Assembly (NCBI GenBank): GCA_013398295.1
Contig: VZSF01006565.1
Location: 1,254,474-1,318,473 of the forward strand
DNA length: 64,000 bases
Direction: 5' to 3'
Source: Chionis minor
Lineage: Eukaryota > Chordata > Aves > Charadriiformes > Chionididae
The notes under the pieces are model-generated. The model saw nothing but the letters and a program-made list of their open reading frames with translations, searched no databases and was not told the DNA's origin. The position numbers and the translations under genes are program-made. Positions 36,501-48,819 of the stretch are shown piece after piece; within the stretch, counting starts at the first letter, position 1; every line of letters begins with the position of its first letter.

Positions 36501-37675
36501 TGTTTCTTTTACTTCCTGGGAAAGAACTTTTCTTCATTCTTTCTTTCCTGTAGCAAGCAAAGCTCTTCTAGCAGATTCTTCCCCAGTGGTTCACCCTGCT
36601 GAGAAACAATTGTCAGGTCAGTTCTCTGAAAGCAGCTAATTGAGATTGTTTGCAGGTGCAGGATAACATCATTACGTTTCACAGTTCCATATCTAGCCAT
36701 GAGATTTCTTTCTGAAGTGTGTGGCAGTAGGCATGGTCACCAGATAGAGACCTCTGTCATCCGTGTTAGTCATCTAGCTGAAGATGGAGCATCTTACCTG
36801 ACTCCGCCTCACACATTTACTTGCCTTAACTTCTTATCTATAAATGTAGGGGGGAAGTAAATTTTTCAAGGTCATAAGCAGTCAGGGTGAAGAGTAGGAC
36901 AGACACCTGCCTTTTATTCCAGTGCTTGAATTTTGAGGCAGAGGTTTCCCAAAGTGCTGCCTGAAGAGGACGGGGTTATTATCTAGTACAGGACCTCATC
37001 CTGTTATTTCCAGCTGCCTTAAAAAAAAAAAAAAAACACCTTAAAATTTTGACACCTAGCAATGTGAAAGCATACAGAGCAGCCAAAGAAATGGAAGCAA
37101 AGCTCAACCATCTCCCCTACACCTCCTCCTCAGGCTTCAGGGGATGAGAAAAGTAATTTTTAGGCCCAGTAGGTATCAGTACTCATCAGCAATTGTCAGG
37201 AGTACCACGGATAGCAGAGACAGGAAACATTAATTTTCTTGAAGCTGCTGGAAACAACCATATCTTTAGCATTACAGACATTTATTCATATCACTTACTG
37301 CACTTTCCTACTCCTTTTTTGAATTCCTATGAGTAGCCAAGGAGGTCATGAATATGAATGAGAGATAAGCATATGACATCAGCTATGAAGGAAGGTGTAG
37401 GGACACGTCCCTACTGAGGTGTGATTCTCTTGATCAGGATATTCCTGAAGAGTTCTTCATCCTTTGATTGTCCGTGTTTCATGGATAAAAAGTCAAATAA
37501 TTTAGAATGGATTATATTAGAACTTAAGTTCATCATCTCTAATGGAACTTCATACAAATTCAGTTCCTTTTCATTGTCCTTGTTTTAAAATACAGTGTCA
37601 GAGATTATTATGACTCTTTTTCTCTATTTTCTCTAACGTGGCAGAATTGATCTCTGTTTCCACATTCCGTTTTTA

Positions 37676-37767
37676 AATCACAGAATCACAGAATGTTAGG
37701 GGTTGGAAGGGACATCTGGAGATCAGCTAGTCCAACCTCCCTGCCAGAGCAGGTTCACCTACACCCA
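37676..37767 (-). mobile_element. CR1 LINE 3' end fragment
   Basis: Read on the plus strand it has the hallmark reverse complement of the CR1 3' end: two AATCACAGAATCACAG-type octamer repeats, then GGGGTTGGAAGGGACATC, then a TAGTCCAACCTCC block and CAGAGCAGGTTCACCT. About 92 bp remain, strongly 5'-truncated as most avian CR1 copies are. The octamer pair marks the 3' end at the left edge, so the element lies on the minus strand. Confidence 0.88.
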
Positions 37768-39513
37768 GTTTCAAAACAGGGGAACAAAGAGTTTATAGTT
37801 TTGACCTTACAAGAACTAGAAGGTGCGAGACATCCTGAAACTTGTTCAGTTTTGGAGGTGAGCAGGCAGGAATGAGTTTCAGACTGTGAAGTTGTAGTCC
37901 ACTTCAATTCTTTCTACTAGTAAAGTGAATTATTTTGCCTACACAATAAATACATTTGATTGCGTTCAAGAAAAAAGCATTACTCCTCTCACATAAATAA
38001 TTTCAGGGAGGCCTTCTAAGAAAAACAATTATTTTTGTGCAGCTGCTTGCCTCGAAAAGTAGCAGAATGTTGCCTAAAGTATTATTCCACAAAGACCAAA
38101 AGCATCTGCCACACCTGTAGAAGATGTAAAGAGAAACAGTTCCACAGGGCTCTTCTTTCCACGGCGCTGGAGCGGTAGGATAGGAACTAACCCTATTGCC
38201 AGCAGGATCTGTTCGGGAGGGAAGTGTCCTTCCTTGGAGTTCCAAACAGATCAATAAACCAGCTCTCACCTGAAAGTAAGGTGGAGCCAGCTATTACCTC
38301 ACAAGCAATGATAAATGAAAGACGTTTGTCTTTCTCATATTCATTCTAGAAGATATCTGACATGCAAAGGTCATGGGTTGAAATGACATCATGTCCTCAC
38401 AGGGAAGAAATCCTGGCTTACTCCAGAGACATGCAGAGAGAGAGGTTTCTGTAATATATTTGAAAGTAATCCATGTTAATAGAATAAAAAATTTTCAAAC
38501 TCTAAATCAAGGGACCTAATTTCCTGTTGCTGCATTAAAAAACAAGGTGCACAACATATTCTGTTTTATCCTATTACGGAAACTATTTGTTTTCACCCTT
38601 CCAAATGAGTCAAAACTTGCAAAGGCACATGTTTGAGGAAATTCTAGCCGTATGAATTTCTCAATAAAATGCTCTGTGTGTTCTCAGTGCTAGTCTGTAA
38701 CATCTCAGAAGTGACCAGTGCATCCTGCTGCCTGACGTTGTACGGGCATTTTGTGACATTCAATTTGAACACATTCTGTGTAAACAAGAGGGGCTGTTTA
38801 GTTTTGTTTAGTTTCAAAAGATTTTTAAAGTTTGATAAGAATACTCCAGTGAGCTGGAATAAATTCCCTGTGGAACTCAAAGTCATTTTTGGTTTATCTT
38901 GTAATCTAGAACTGATACGGACAAGAAGTATGACTCTAAACACAGCTGAAATTAATTAAGATACCTTCTTGGTTAAAAAGGAAAGAATAAGGTCTGGGCG
39001 GGCTTTTTATGTTTTTTGAAATAAAATAGTAGAAATTCTTAAAATTCTTTAATTAGTAGCTGAATAACCAAAGGGATCATTCAAATTTAGGAAGACTGAG
39101 GCAGGTAACCTCTTAGTTATTGTGAAAAATATTGAAATAAACAGGCTTTGGAGGAAACATATGTTGCTGTCACGCACCATGACCAGTTCTTGCTAGACTT
39201 GACACACATTGAGAAACATGGCTGTTTTAGGGAAGAACCTGAAAAGAATGAACACTAAATGTTCATTTCACAGGATGTTACTGATTTGTATACTTTAAGG
39301 TAAACTCCCTGCAAACTGTATCTGAAATTTCCTGTTTGTGGTAATCCAGATGTGAAGCACAGTTTGTTTAAGTATTCCTAAGGTAGCTTTATGCTTGCTA
39401 ACTTAGCTACATCTAGTATATATCCATAGTTTTCATTGTTAGGTCTGGAATCCCTTTTGGGTGCGCACAGCTGAAGCTGCCACAGCTGAAGATTCACGCT
39501 TAAAGCTTCTTGG
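37768..39513. other. intergenic, no gene seen
   Basis: AT-rich sequence between two CR1 fragments. No exon, RNA gene or further repeat recognised. Confidence 0.55.
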
Positions 39514-39652
39514 GATCATAGAATCATAGAATGATTAGAGTTGCCCTTGTTGCCCTTGATGCCCTGGCCAGATTTAATTCTATCAGGGCTTTAGCTTTTC
39601 TAACCTGATCCCTGGCTGCTCAGACCATTTTTCTGTATTCCTCTGTCTACAG
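39514..39652 (-). mobile_element. CR1 LINE fragment with internal deletion
   Basis: The left edge carries the CR1 terminal octamers (ATCATAGAATCATAGAATG). After about 60 bp it passes into text matching the ORF2 part of CR1 read in reverse, such as ATCAGGGCTTTAGC and CTGATCCCTGGCTGCTCAGA. In a full CR1 these parts lie much further apart, so the fragment is internally deleted or is a template-switch chimera. Confidence 0.7.
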
Positions 39653-40215
39653 AGGGTCTGTCTACACAAGTTGCAATGCCACTTGATTGCAGACAGATTC
39701 AAAAGTGTGAACCCCACTCAAGCCTCCGTTGCACAGGCATCCAAGTTACAACCATTGCCAAGTTGCTTTTCTGTGAGCTGCACCACTGTCTCAAATGTGT
39801 CGAGCATGTCTTGTTGATCCCCCGTTCTCCAGCACATCTCTTACACCAAGGTTTGCAAATAGATCTTCTGAGCAGCACTATCCCGCTGTCTGGTGAAATG
39901 CCAACCCAGTGATGCACTGATCCAGCTTTCAAGCATAAAGGTAGTGGGGCAAGTTAAGTTCTCATCTAAAGCATGTGTGTTTCCGTGTCCTATAGAATTT
40001 TTGTATCTCGGTCCTGAAATCAGTCAAGCTGTAACGGGCTTCTGACATGCTGTTTGCTGAGGAACATGTAACATATTGTTTTGGGGAAGCATGTGATAAA
40101 ATTGCTTGCTTGACTTTATAGTGCAGGAAGCCCTTCATTAAATCAGTCACCAGAAGAGGAAAAGCAAGCTAGTATGAGCAAAGTAGCTGAGTGATGGAGG
40201 ATTATGAATTAGTCA

Positions 40216-40253
40216 TATTTACGGTAGGATGTTGTATTTACAGTAGGATGTGT
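40216..40253. repeat. 19-bp tandem duplication
   Basis: Two adjacent copies of TATTTACNGTAGGATGTKK with few mismatches (40216-40234 and 40235-40253). Confidence 0.75.
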
Positions 40254-42724
40254 TCCTAAGATAGGTGTCTGTGGGTGCTGTTCTCTCTGAAATTTATGTG
40301 AAAGGTGTTGATGACTTGTCCATTTTCCTCTCACCTCCTCTCCTGCCCTATGGACAGTTGTCTTACCACGTTCAACTGTTTTGCCCAATTCTCTCATTGT
40401 GGGCAATCTTCCTGAACAGCCCAGAATATTCTCCCACAAAGATACCCTTGTGCTATCAGAGTCACGCCCAGCAAAGAGCGATAACCCAACTCCCCTTTCA
40501 TCAACGCCTCCATCTCTCATGGGTTTTGCTTCCTTCTTCTCCTCAGTTTGTTTGCTGCATGTAGCTATCGTGGTTGCTTATATTGATTGCTTTTCTGGTC
40601 AACCTGCTGTGCAGAGCTGTGAACGTCACTTTGTGTCACTCCACAAAGACAGGCAAAAAGGAATGGTATGCTTTACTTCTTTCCTAGCTGTACGTTAAAT
40701 ATTGTTGATTTGGGTACGCATGTGAACCACCAAGTTAGTCACAGTAGAGATTGACTACAAGAGGGAGGGAATCACAACTTGCAAGCCTAGCAGGCACCTT
40801 TCAGCCTGTTTTTATAAGGCAAACTTATTATCATCTATCAAATCATGAAATAATTGCAGTGGGGTTTTTTTGAAAGCATGCAAGTTTGGAATAGTTAATG
40901 TTTCCTATGTGTCTTGGTTTCCTAAGCATTTCTATCTGATGAGAATTCTGCAGACAATAACCAGTGCCATTCTCTAAAATAGGTATAGTGAGAACTCTTG
41001 CCACTGTTCCATAACTGCTGAAGTAGAGGTAAAGCTCAGAAATGACAGAAATGGCTCACATTACCAACTGGGCTGAAAATTCAGGAACACCAAAGTTTTT
41101 GCTGTTGTACCTGGTCCCCAGACAGCTTTTCAGTGTGAAACCGGCATTCCCAGATGGACTAAAGAAACTGTTGCACTGTCCACAGTCTTAAATTATTTAA
41201 TAGACTCAACCAAAACTTCTCATTAAAAGTATATAAACATCTTACCTTTTTAACTGTCAGATGGTTCAAAACCAACTTAACCAGTTATATTTGCAAGTTC
41301 CTGCTTATTGTTTCCCATGGGCAAAGACATAGCCCAGGGACATGCAATCTTGACAGTTGACAGTATTGTTGGAAAGATACTGTGGCAGTACCAGATACGG
41401 TGCTTGTCACACTACGTTTTAAAAGTAAACTATTCAGGTTACTATAGGAAGAGAGCAGCATTGCAGTTGTGTTACTAATGCATGAATATTACTGAAATAA
41501 TTTGAAAAATTTCTAGAAAAATGGTAAACATATTCTACTGTGATGAAGTAGCTCAGTATCGGACTGGTCATTAGGCTGATCATTTACAAATAGTGAGTCA
41601 AAATTTGTCCCTAGCTACACCCTCACAGTTCCACTGACGTCACTGTTTGTGACCTTCAAACAGTTGTATTCATAGCTATCAATGATGGAATTAGGAAATG
41701 CAAAGATGGTGGTATTATATGCTGCCTCTACAGAATCGTTAGCTGTAACAGTAAGAGCTCTGATTATAAGAATACAATTAGTAGGACGAAGTAGCACTAA
41801 CAGTCACAACAACCAGATAGTTTTCAGTGGTGCTTTTGGTCAACAGGGGCTCCGTTTATTTGTTTTTTCTCTAGTGAAGATGGCCAACTATTTTCAGCCC
41901 CTGGAGATTAACTGGGAAGAAGGTTATCCAAGTTTCAGCCTGGTTTCCAGTCAATCCATTAAAAATTTCTATGACTAAAAAGACAACTAAAAGTAGTATA
42001 TGATTTGCCTTTCTCCTTAAGCAAAAGTGAAAGTGTTTAAGTGCTTCATAGTTAGTAAGCCAGCTCTTCTTTTGCCCTTTTTAAGAACAAGAGGCAAAAT
42101 GAAACCAACGTCCATAAAACCTGGCGTACACACTTTAAACTGGGGGAGAGACCAGCTTGTTGCTTTTGCTGCTCCCAGGTGTATGTGAGGGCTGGAAGGA
42201 AACCAGTGGCAGGGACTGGTACAGCTGAGAGGACGTATACCCCTCGCTGCCAGCCGGAGCTGCCATCTCACACCCCGAGTCTTCCTCTCGAGGCAACCAC
42301 AGGAGCACATCTGATTGCTTGCTTCATCTGGTCGTTACTCATTTCCAGTTGTGCCCTCCCAATCACCTGCTTTGGGCAACTGACAGCATTTTACCTATAC
42401 CAAAACTGACTCCACTCAGAAATGTAAGAAGAAGTCTCCATGAAAAGTCTTTAAGTTCTCCTGACTAGTCTTAGAGTTAGATTTCCTTAATACATGGTCT
42501 AGACTAAAAACCCTGATAAGCATACTACATTCGTGGCCGATACCAGCTGTAAATTGCATCTGGTGTTCTGGATAGACAATAGTATGAATAAATGGTTTAG
42601 CTGCAGCAGGAGACAACAAAAGTTTAAATTACCTTGCTTATAGGTCAGTGGGAAAACAGGGTGTAGATGTAAAGTCTTGTGAGTTCCATTCCAGGACTCT
42701 ACTTATAGGTATTTTCAATGAAAT

Positions 42725-42900
42725 CACATGAGCATTGAAGTCCCCCGAGGGCCATGTTTGTGACTGTGCATGATTTGTTTGGGTTCATTATTTGCATTTT
42801 TAATGGCTCCATGGTGAGCTTGACCAGTAGTCCCCTTGACTATTATTTCTCTTTCAGAGAATATTAAGACAAGTAGCCTCCTGTTCTAAAGGCTATGGAG
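42725..42900 (-). mobile_element. possible degraded CR1 fragment
   Basis: TGAAGTCCCCCGAGGGCC followed by GTTTGTGACTGTG recalls the reverse complement of a CR1 ORF2 stretch, and the downstream text is loosely compatible. Too diverged to be sure by eye. Confidence 0.3.
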
Positions 42901-45900
42901 TAGTTTGGGGAAAATAGATAAAGATCAACAACCCGCCTTGAAATTAAGACCTTTTCAGATGGCCAGATTTCTGACTTCCATATCAGCCTTTTCGTGGAAA
43001 CTTCAGGCTTATTATTTAAAGTAAACGATAAATGTTTGTATTTCCATGTTGTTGCATACTCTGCATTCTTTCACAGCGTTTAATATGTTCCAGTTTGTAA
43101 ATACAAGCTGCTACAGGAATGTTTAATACTTACTAATTGGAACAGACTTGTTTTTTCATGAAGTTTGAAATAAAGTGGCACATCAGTGCAAAGTCTACAG
43201 TTCTCCCTCAGCACTTGGGACATGGCATTTCCTCGCATGCTTGCTGTCTCTAATGGACGGGAAGGAGTTCTGGGTAATTCATGGTGGATTAGTTTAGTTT
43301 GGGTGTGGAGTGATTTTTAAGGTTACATAAGGGACCCCAATATGTGTGGTCTATATTTAGAATAAAAAAGCTAGTGAAACTCAAGTGCCATGCTAACAGG
43401 TGATTCAGGTCCATAAAGTGTATGGAATTACAAGTGCTGCATTTTTTTTTAAATGTGTGCGCTTCGGTTCACCCCTTTTAAAGATTCTTGAGCTGGCACT
43501 TAAGTTTGATGAAAAGTTGACTTAACTGTCTTAAGCTGACCACCCAAAAACATATTATATCTTTTTTTCCAGGTAATTTTTGAAAGCTGTTGCAATCTAT
43601 ACGTATTTTCTGGATTTGGTCTTTCAAAAGCCTACATTAGTACAGTATTTTGTTGTCTTAAGTATTTTATAATTGCGTAGAAAGTCACGCTTTCAAAAAA
43701 TTCACAATTCAACTAATACACCATTATTTGGTAGAACAGCAAATGAGAAAGTAAGGTATGGGAAGTTCAGCTGGCTAGATCAAGGTCATAACAATGAAAT
43801 CTGGAAAGAGAAATCAATGGCAGTACTAGAAAGATTTCCCAGATCATTTCCATCAGCTGCAAAGTCAATTCCTATATATCTGTTTTCTTGAAATAAACCG
43901 TGCTCATAGACATCTGCCCACCTAATAGATTTCCGGAGATGTGTATTGGATTATTGACAAATTGAGATCTCCAGTTTTAAAGATGACATGGCTATCAGAA
44001 ACAGTCTGTGCTATGGTGTGATACGGTGTTAATTGCTGTGGAAATTAGGGGTTTGCATTTTATTGTCCAGTATATTAACTCAGTTCCTCCTTGTGAGACA
44101 TTAGAGTAAGTCAGGAGATGATACAGCGTATCTCTGATCACTGTGAAATGATGAACAAATCCGTAATTTTAGCTATTTGGAACAAGGACTGCCACAGAAT
44201 ACAGATGTTAGTGCAACCAAGGCCCGTGTTTGAAGAAACTTAAAAGTGCCTTCATTTTCTGGTTTACAATGGTAGGTTTGAATTAGCAGCAAAAGCTCCA
44301 AACTTCTGTAGAATTCCTGCCTCTGAGCTGGAAAGATGAGTAAAGAACTTCCTGCACATAAATCCCTATCGTTACTCCCTCAAACCTTTACGAAGTTCAT
44401 ATAACGTACACGTCTCACGTGCCAAGTATCCAAAGGGATGGAAGCATTTCAACATCTGCTCTCAGTCGCTCATTTTCATTTTGATATGTCTTCTGAGGGC
44501 AGGAGAAAAGGCTAAGGACTTGCTTGTCTTTCTCTTGCCCTCAAAGCGTAGGTGACTGAAGGCTGCATTTTTTCAGGCCTTAAGGGCATGGCTGGTTTGA
44601 GTACTAATAGGAAATGTTAAGTGAACTCCAAGATGCTTTGCTTTGAGAAGAAAAGGTACTGCCCCAGAGATCTAACAAGGGTAATACAAGAATAATTAGG
44701 AGATATAAATCGAGCAGTTTTCCTCTGCTCCACATGCACAAAGACTCCTCAAAGTCAAAAGGAAGAGGGGTATGTTGGAAGAAAGCAAATACCATGTCCT
44801 GCTGGGACAAGAGAAGGTACAACGGAAATGCTAGTGCCCGCTAGAAAGAGTAGAGAGGTGTGTTTAAGGCTTGTTGGGAGGAGGAATACTAGTTTGATTC
44901 TGATAAAACCAGCATCATTCTGAAGTCTGGATAAACATTCAGACCTTTTGGACCATGGAAGTTGGTTACTAACTTTCAGAATCTTTATGGTTTTGTCAGA
45001 ATGAAGCTAAACAGAATTTGAAACCTATTTGCTTTTTCCACTGGTCAAAACAGTGCTTACTCCTCTTCCCCAAAGAACTGCTTGCTTCTGGTACCGTGCA
45101 TGAAAGCCCATCTCCCTTTTCTTTCAATGTCTACTGGCCATTATTGTATTTATGTATTTAATGTAAAAAAGTAATGTAGCTAAAATAAAACAGGAGTGGG
45201 TTTAAATTCCCAACTGGTTCTGTATTTTCTGCAGTAACTGCCAGGTAGTGAATATATACAGTACAGTGACACCCATCACACACATTGTCCTGCAGTGAAG
45301 TTCTGTGCTCACTCAAGTGGAGAACTTTCATCCCTAGGAAGATGAAAAGTAGATACTATTTGTATCACCATTCTCATTTCCTGACTTTTTTAGTCATTAA
45401 AAATCTGTAGAAACTCTGAATCAGACTTCCACTTCTGTGGATATGTTATTTTTAATGAGGAAGAGAAAAGAATAGGATATTGTGTTTGCTGTTTGGCTGA
45501 TAAAGATACCCCTTCTTCCACGGCTAAGGATTTCCTTCCTATGATTAATATCTCTACCAGATGAAAAGCTGCACTAATGTTCTTTGAACCAGGATCATTC
45601 AATGCTGATAGTTTTATATTTCTTCCTGTCCCTTATTTCACAGATCCCACATCCTTCGTGCAAAAGGCTGTTCAGCGTGTATGCAAATTATACAGTTAAA
45701 GCTAGAGGTTCAGAAGATAAAATTGTCACACTTCTTACATTAATCTTTTGCACTTATTTCAAGTGAGCTCCTGAGTGAGCTGGAGTTCAATGAGATTTGT
45801 CATTCCATTTTCTTATGTTCTTTAGAAAATTCCTGCCTCTGCCTTAGTTTATTAGAGAAATTTTTATTTGGCATACTTTACAGATTGAGCACGTAGTGAT

Positions 45901-48789
45901 TTTGTGAGCAAAATAAAATCTATTGGTATGCTTAACTCTTTTCCAGTCTAGCGTAGTGGTACCTGCAGAAACACTTCTACTAGTATAGTAATATCATAAA
46001 AATTTCCTACTCACTTGTCATTGGTAACACTTTCTAATGCAACCTGAAAATTTCTTTTCATCTGAAATTTTGCAAAGTTACAATCTGTAAATTTTACACA
46101 TGTATTCCTAGGTTGCACAGAATACTGATTCTTTTGCAACTCTCAGGGAGGAGTAATGAACAGGTGCTCTTAAACTAATGTATTTCATTAGTTTTTCTTC
46201 ACCAAGAACAATACCGGATTTATGTACGTTAAAACTCATTGCTTTCTGAGAATCATACGTGCTAATTAAACTTACAACACTTATTTGACCTGCCAGGAAG
46301 GGTCATGAAGCATCATGAATTCCTCTGTTACTTGGAGCTCTGTGTTCTGCCCAAGCAACAGATCTGTCTCTTCTCTTTAACAACATGGAAAGCTTGCATG
46401 CTCTACTGGCCTTGTCAGCAGCTAATCTATAGGATTATTTTGTTGTTGCTGACATGCACAAATAGATTCTGACACTTGCAGTCATGCAGCTGTGTGAGGT
46501 TCATCTCCCCAAAAACCTTCAAGGGGCAGATTTTTGTATTTTCTTAAATACATACATTAAAGTCTACATTTGAATTTATTGTATACAAAAGATGCAGAAT
46601 TAAGTTCTGGAATTCAATAATATGAATTGGGGAAAGAAGAAGAAAAGTATTTAGATTACATCTTTGTATGAGTTTCTTTTGATATATCATAGATGTTTAA
46701 ATGTATAGTGTAGGTCTGCTGTGCAGTATCTTTTAGTACCAGTGTTTCTCCTCATGTCAAGAGATATGTAAGATAGATCCAAAAGTGCAACTATTTTGCC
46801 AATAGACTTCATGACATGCCAGATCTGGGTAAGAAAATTGGATATAATACTGTGAAAGTACAGCTAAGTAAGCAACCTTCCACATGTTTGTGGGCAGAGT
46901 GGTGATAAAAACCATCAAGGTCTATAGAGATGTGCCTCTTTTGATAGTATGGGTGACAGAGCAAGGACTAACTGGCCATTTTCTGTCTAATTATCAAATA
47001 ATTCAAAATCCAAGTTTCACGTGAGTGAAATATTAATTGATTTGGTTGTACCAAACTCAGGATCGGAAGAATAAGGTTCCTCTTCATACCACTTCTGGAC
47101 ATATCAAATATATAGGAAATAGCACAGCTCTCCTGAAGCATTTTACTGTATCTCCTTAGAAGGACCCACCATATTGCCTCTTCTCAGTTGTCACCTTATC
47201 TGAACTTGAATCCACAGAATAATATAGTCCAGATGCTTGCAACCCTATTAGTTGTCCCATTACCCATATGATTGGTTCCTCAGGTCCAACATAGAACTAA
47301 GCTTAGTTTGCATATTCTCTATTTTTGATGGCAAGGAACAATTTTTAAACATATCTGTCCTTGTGGCCACAGCAGAGAAATGATTGCAATAGCATGAGCG
47401 AGAGGACTCTCTAACATCACTCAGATTTTCAACATATTTTTCATGCTGCTTCCTTTATTTACGCTATTGTAAATAGGTTTATGCAATCATGACTTGATGC
47501 TAAGTCTGTCTTGCTTTACATAACTGCGGGCTGCGTTTCCAAACAAAGTAGGATGTGACTTAAGTGGCTTTCAAGACTGAATATGACTGTCAGCTTTGTA
47601 GGGTCATCTTTATTCATTTCCTCTGCAAAGATACTGCATACCCTACATTGTAGTTTCTCTTCTTCTGTTACTTGCAGTTTGGTAACGACTATTAACCACC
47701 AGCCAAATTGCATTCTGTCTTTCCTTTCAATTTACACCTTGGATTTTGACTGATATATCCACACTCCTTTATGAACTCAGTGATTTTGTTTCAGGTTTTT
47801 CCCGTCTGACCTTCCTTTTTTAGTAGCCTACTTCTGTGGCACTGAAACCTGATTTATTTGAAACCTGTGCTGTTTCAAAGAGGCATTGCATTGGTATGGC
47901 AGGGTGATACTTGATTCTGTACCCACGCTTGCTTGATTTCAGCTAACTTAAATTCTTTTAAAATTAATTGGCACAAAATACAAAAGTTTCAAAAAACATT
48001 TGCCTCGCTGCATTCCAAAGAATTATTTTGGCTACATGGTGAGATTTGAAAATCCACTAAAGTCACCCAGAAGTCTTTGACAAATGAAATTAGTAAACTG
48101 GAATATAAATTATGGCAGGCATTAACAGGGAAGATATCATTACAAATAATTGAGAAAATGGTTAATGTCATAAAATCAAACAAAAGAATCATGCGACACC
48201 TTAAGTTTATTGGAAAAGGCGAGCCCATGACCGATTTGGTTAGCGTAGTGGATCAGAAGGTTTTAGGAAATACAGTTAGGAAATTTAGACAATTGCTGTG
48301 ATTGCAAACCAACTTTCTGGATCTATCTTCTCTATTAATTTTGGAAAGAGACCCATCTTGGACCTGCTTACTCCTTAGAATATATATGAAAAGTGAGACT
48401 TCAAAAAGAGGGGTGCCTGATGGGACTAGTAGTTTGGAAGGAGGTATCGCTGTTAGGAGGTGAGCAGCATCTGAAGCTTCTGAATGAACTTTGATATGAA
48501 GTATGGGAATGTTAAAAGCAGTGCTGCTTCTCAGTTAAAATTGCCGCTGCTAAAGAGGAGCAGAATTACTAAGTATTGCTCTGGTGTTGAAAAATGTTCC
48601 AAGGTTAACTCAGAGTATTGTATACTGTAAAGCCTTACCTTTATTCCCAGCAATTATTTGAAACCGTAGCTGAAAAAGAGAGAACACTGGAAGGTGATGT
48701 GTTCAGAGGATGAAAGAATACAGGTTTTGCAAGGGTAAATCTTGCTTCTCTTATTTAAGAATTCTTTAAATGTGTCAGTAGAATTAGGA

Positions 48790-48819
48790 ATTAATATGAA
48801 AATTATTAATATGAAAATA
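48790..48819. repeat. 15-bp tandem duplication
   Basis: ATTAATATGAAAATT followed directly by ATTAATATGAAAATA (one mismatch). Confidence 0.8.

Larger units (their letters stand above)
20346..37675. other. gene desert, promoter side of PLAU, no gene seen
   Basis: About 17 kb. The open frames are short, lack homology and often overlap on both strands. Notable small items are the Ets/AP-1 composite (21373-21386), a 27-bp tandem duplication (27125-27178), a pair of T tracts (27504-27544), a purine-skewed stretch (about 27880-28970), a T/A-rich hairpin (about 33576-33617), a pyrimidine tract (about 34538-34575) and an A run (37021-37036). No coding exon of CAMK2G, the mammalian neighbour on this side, was recognised. 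Confidence 0.55.
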
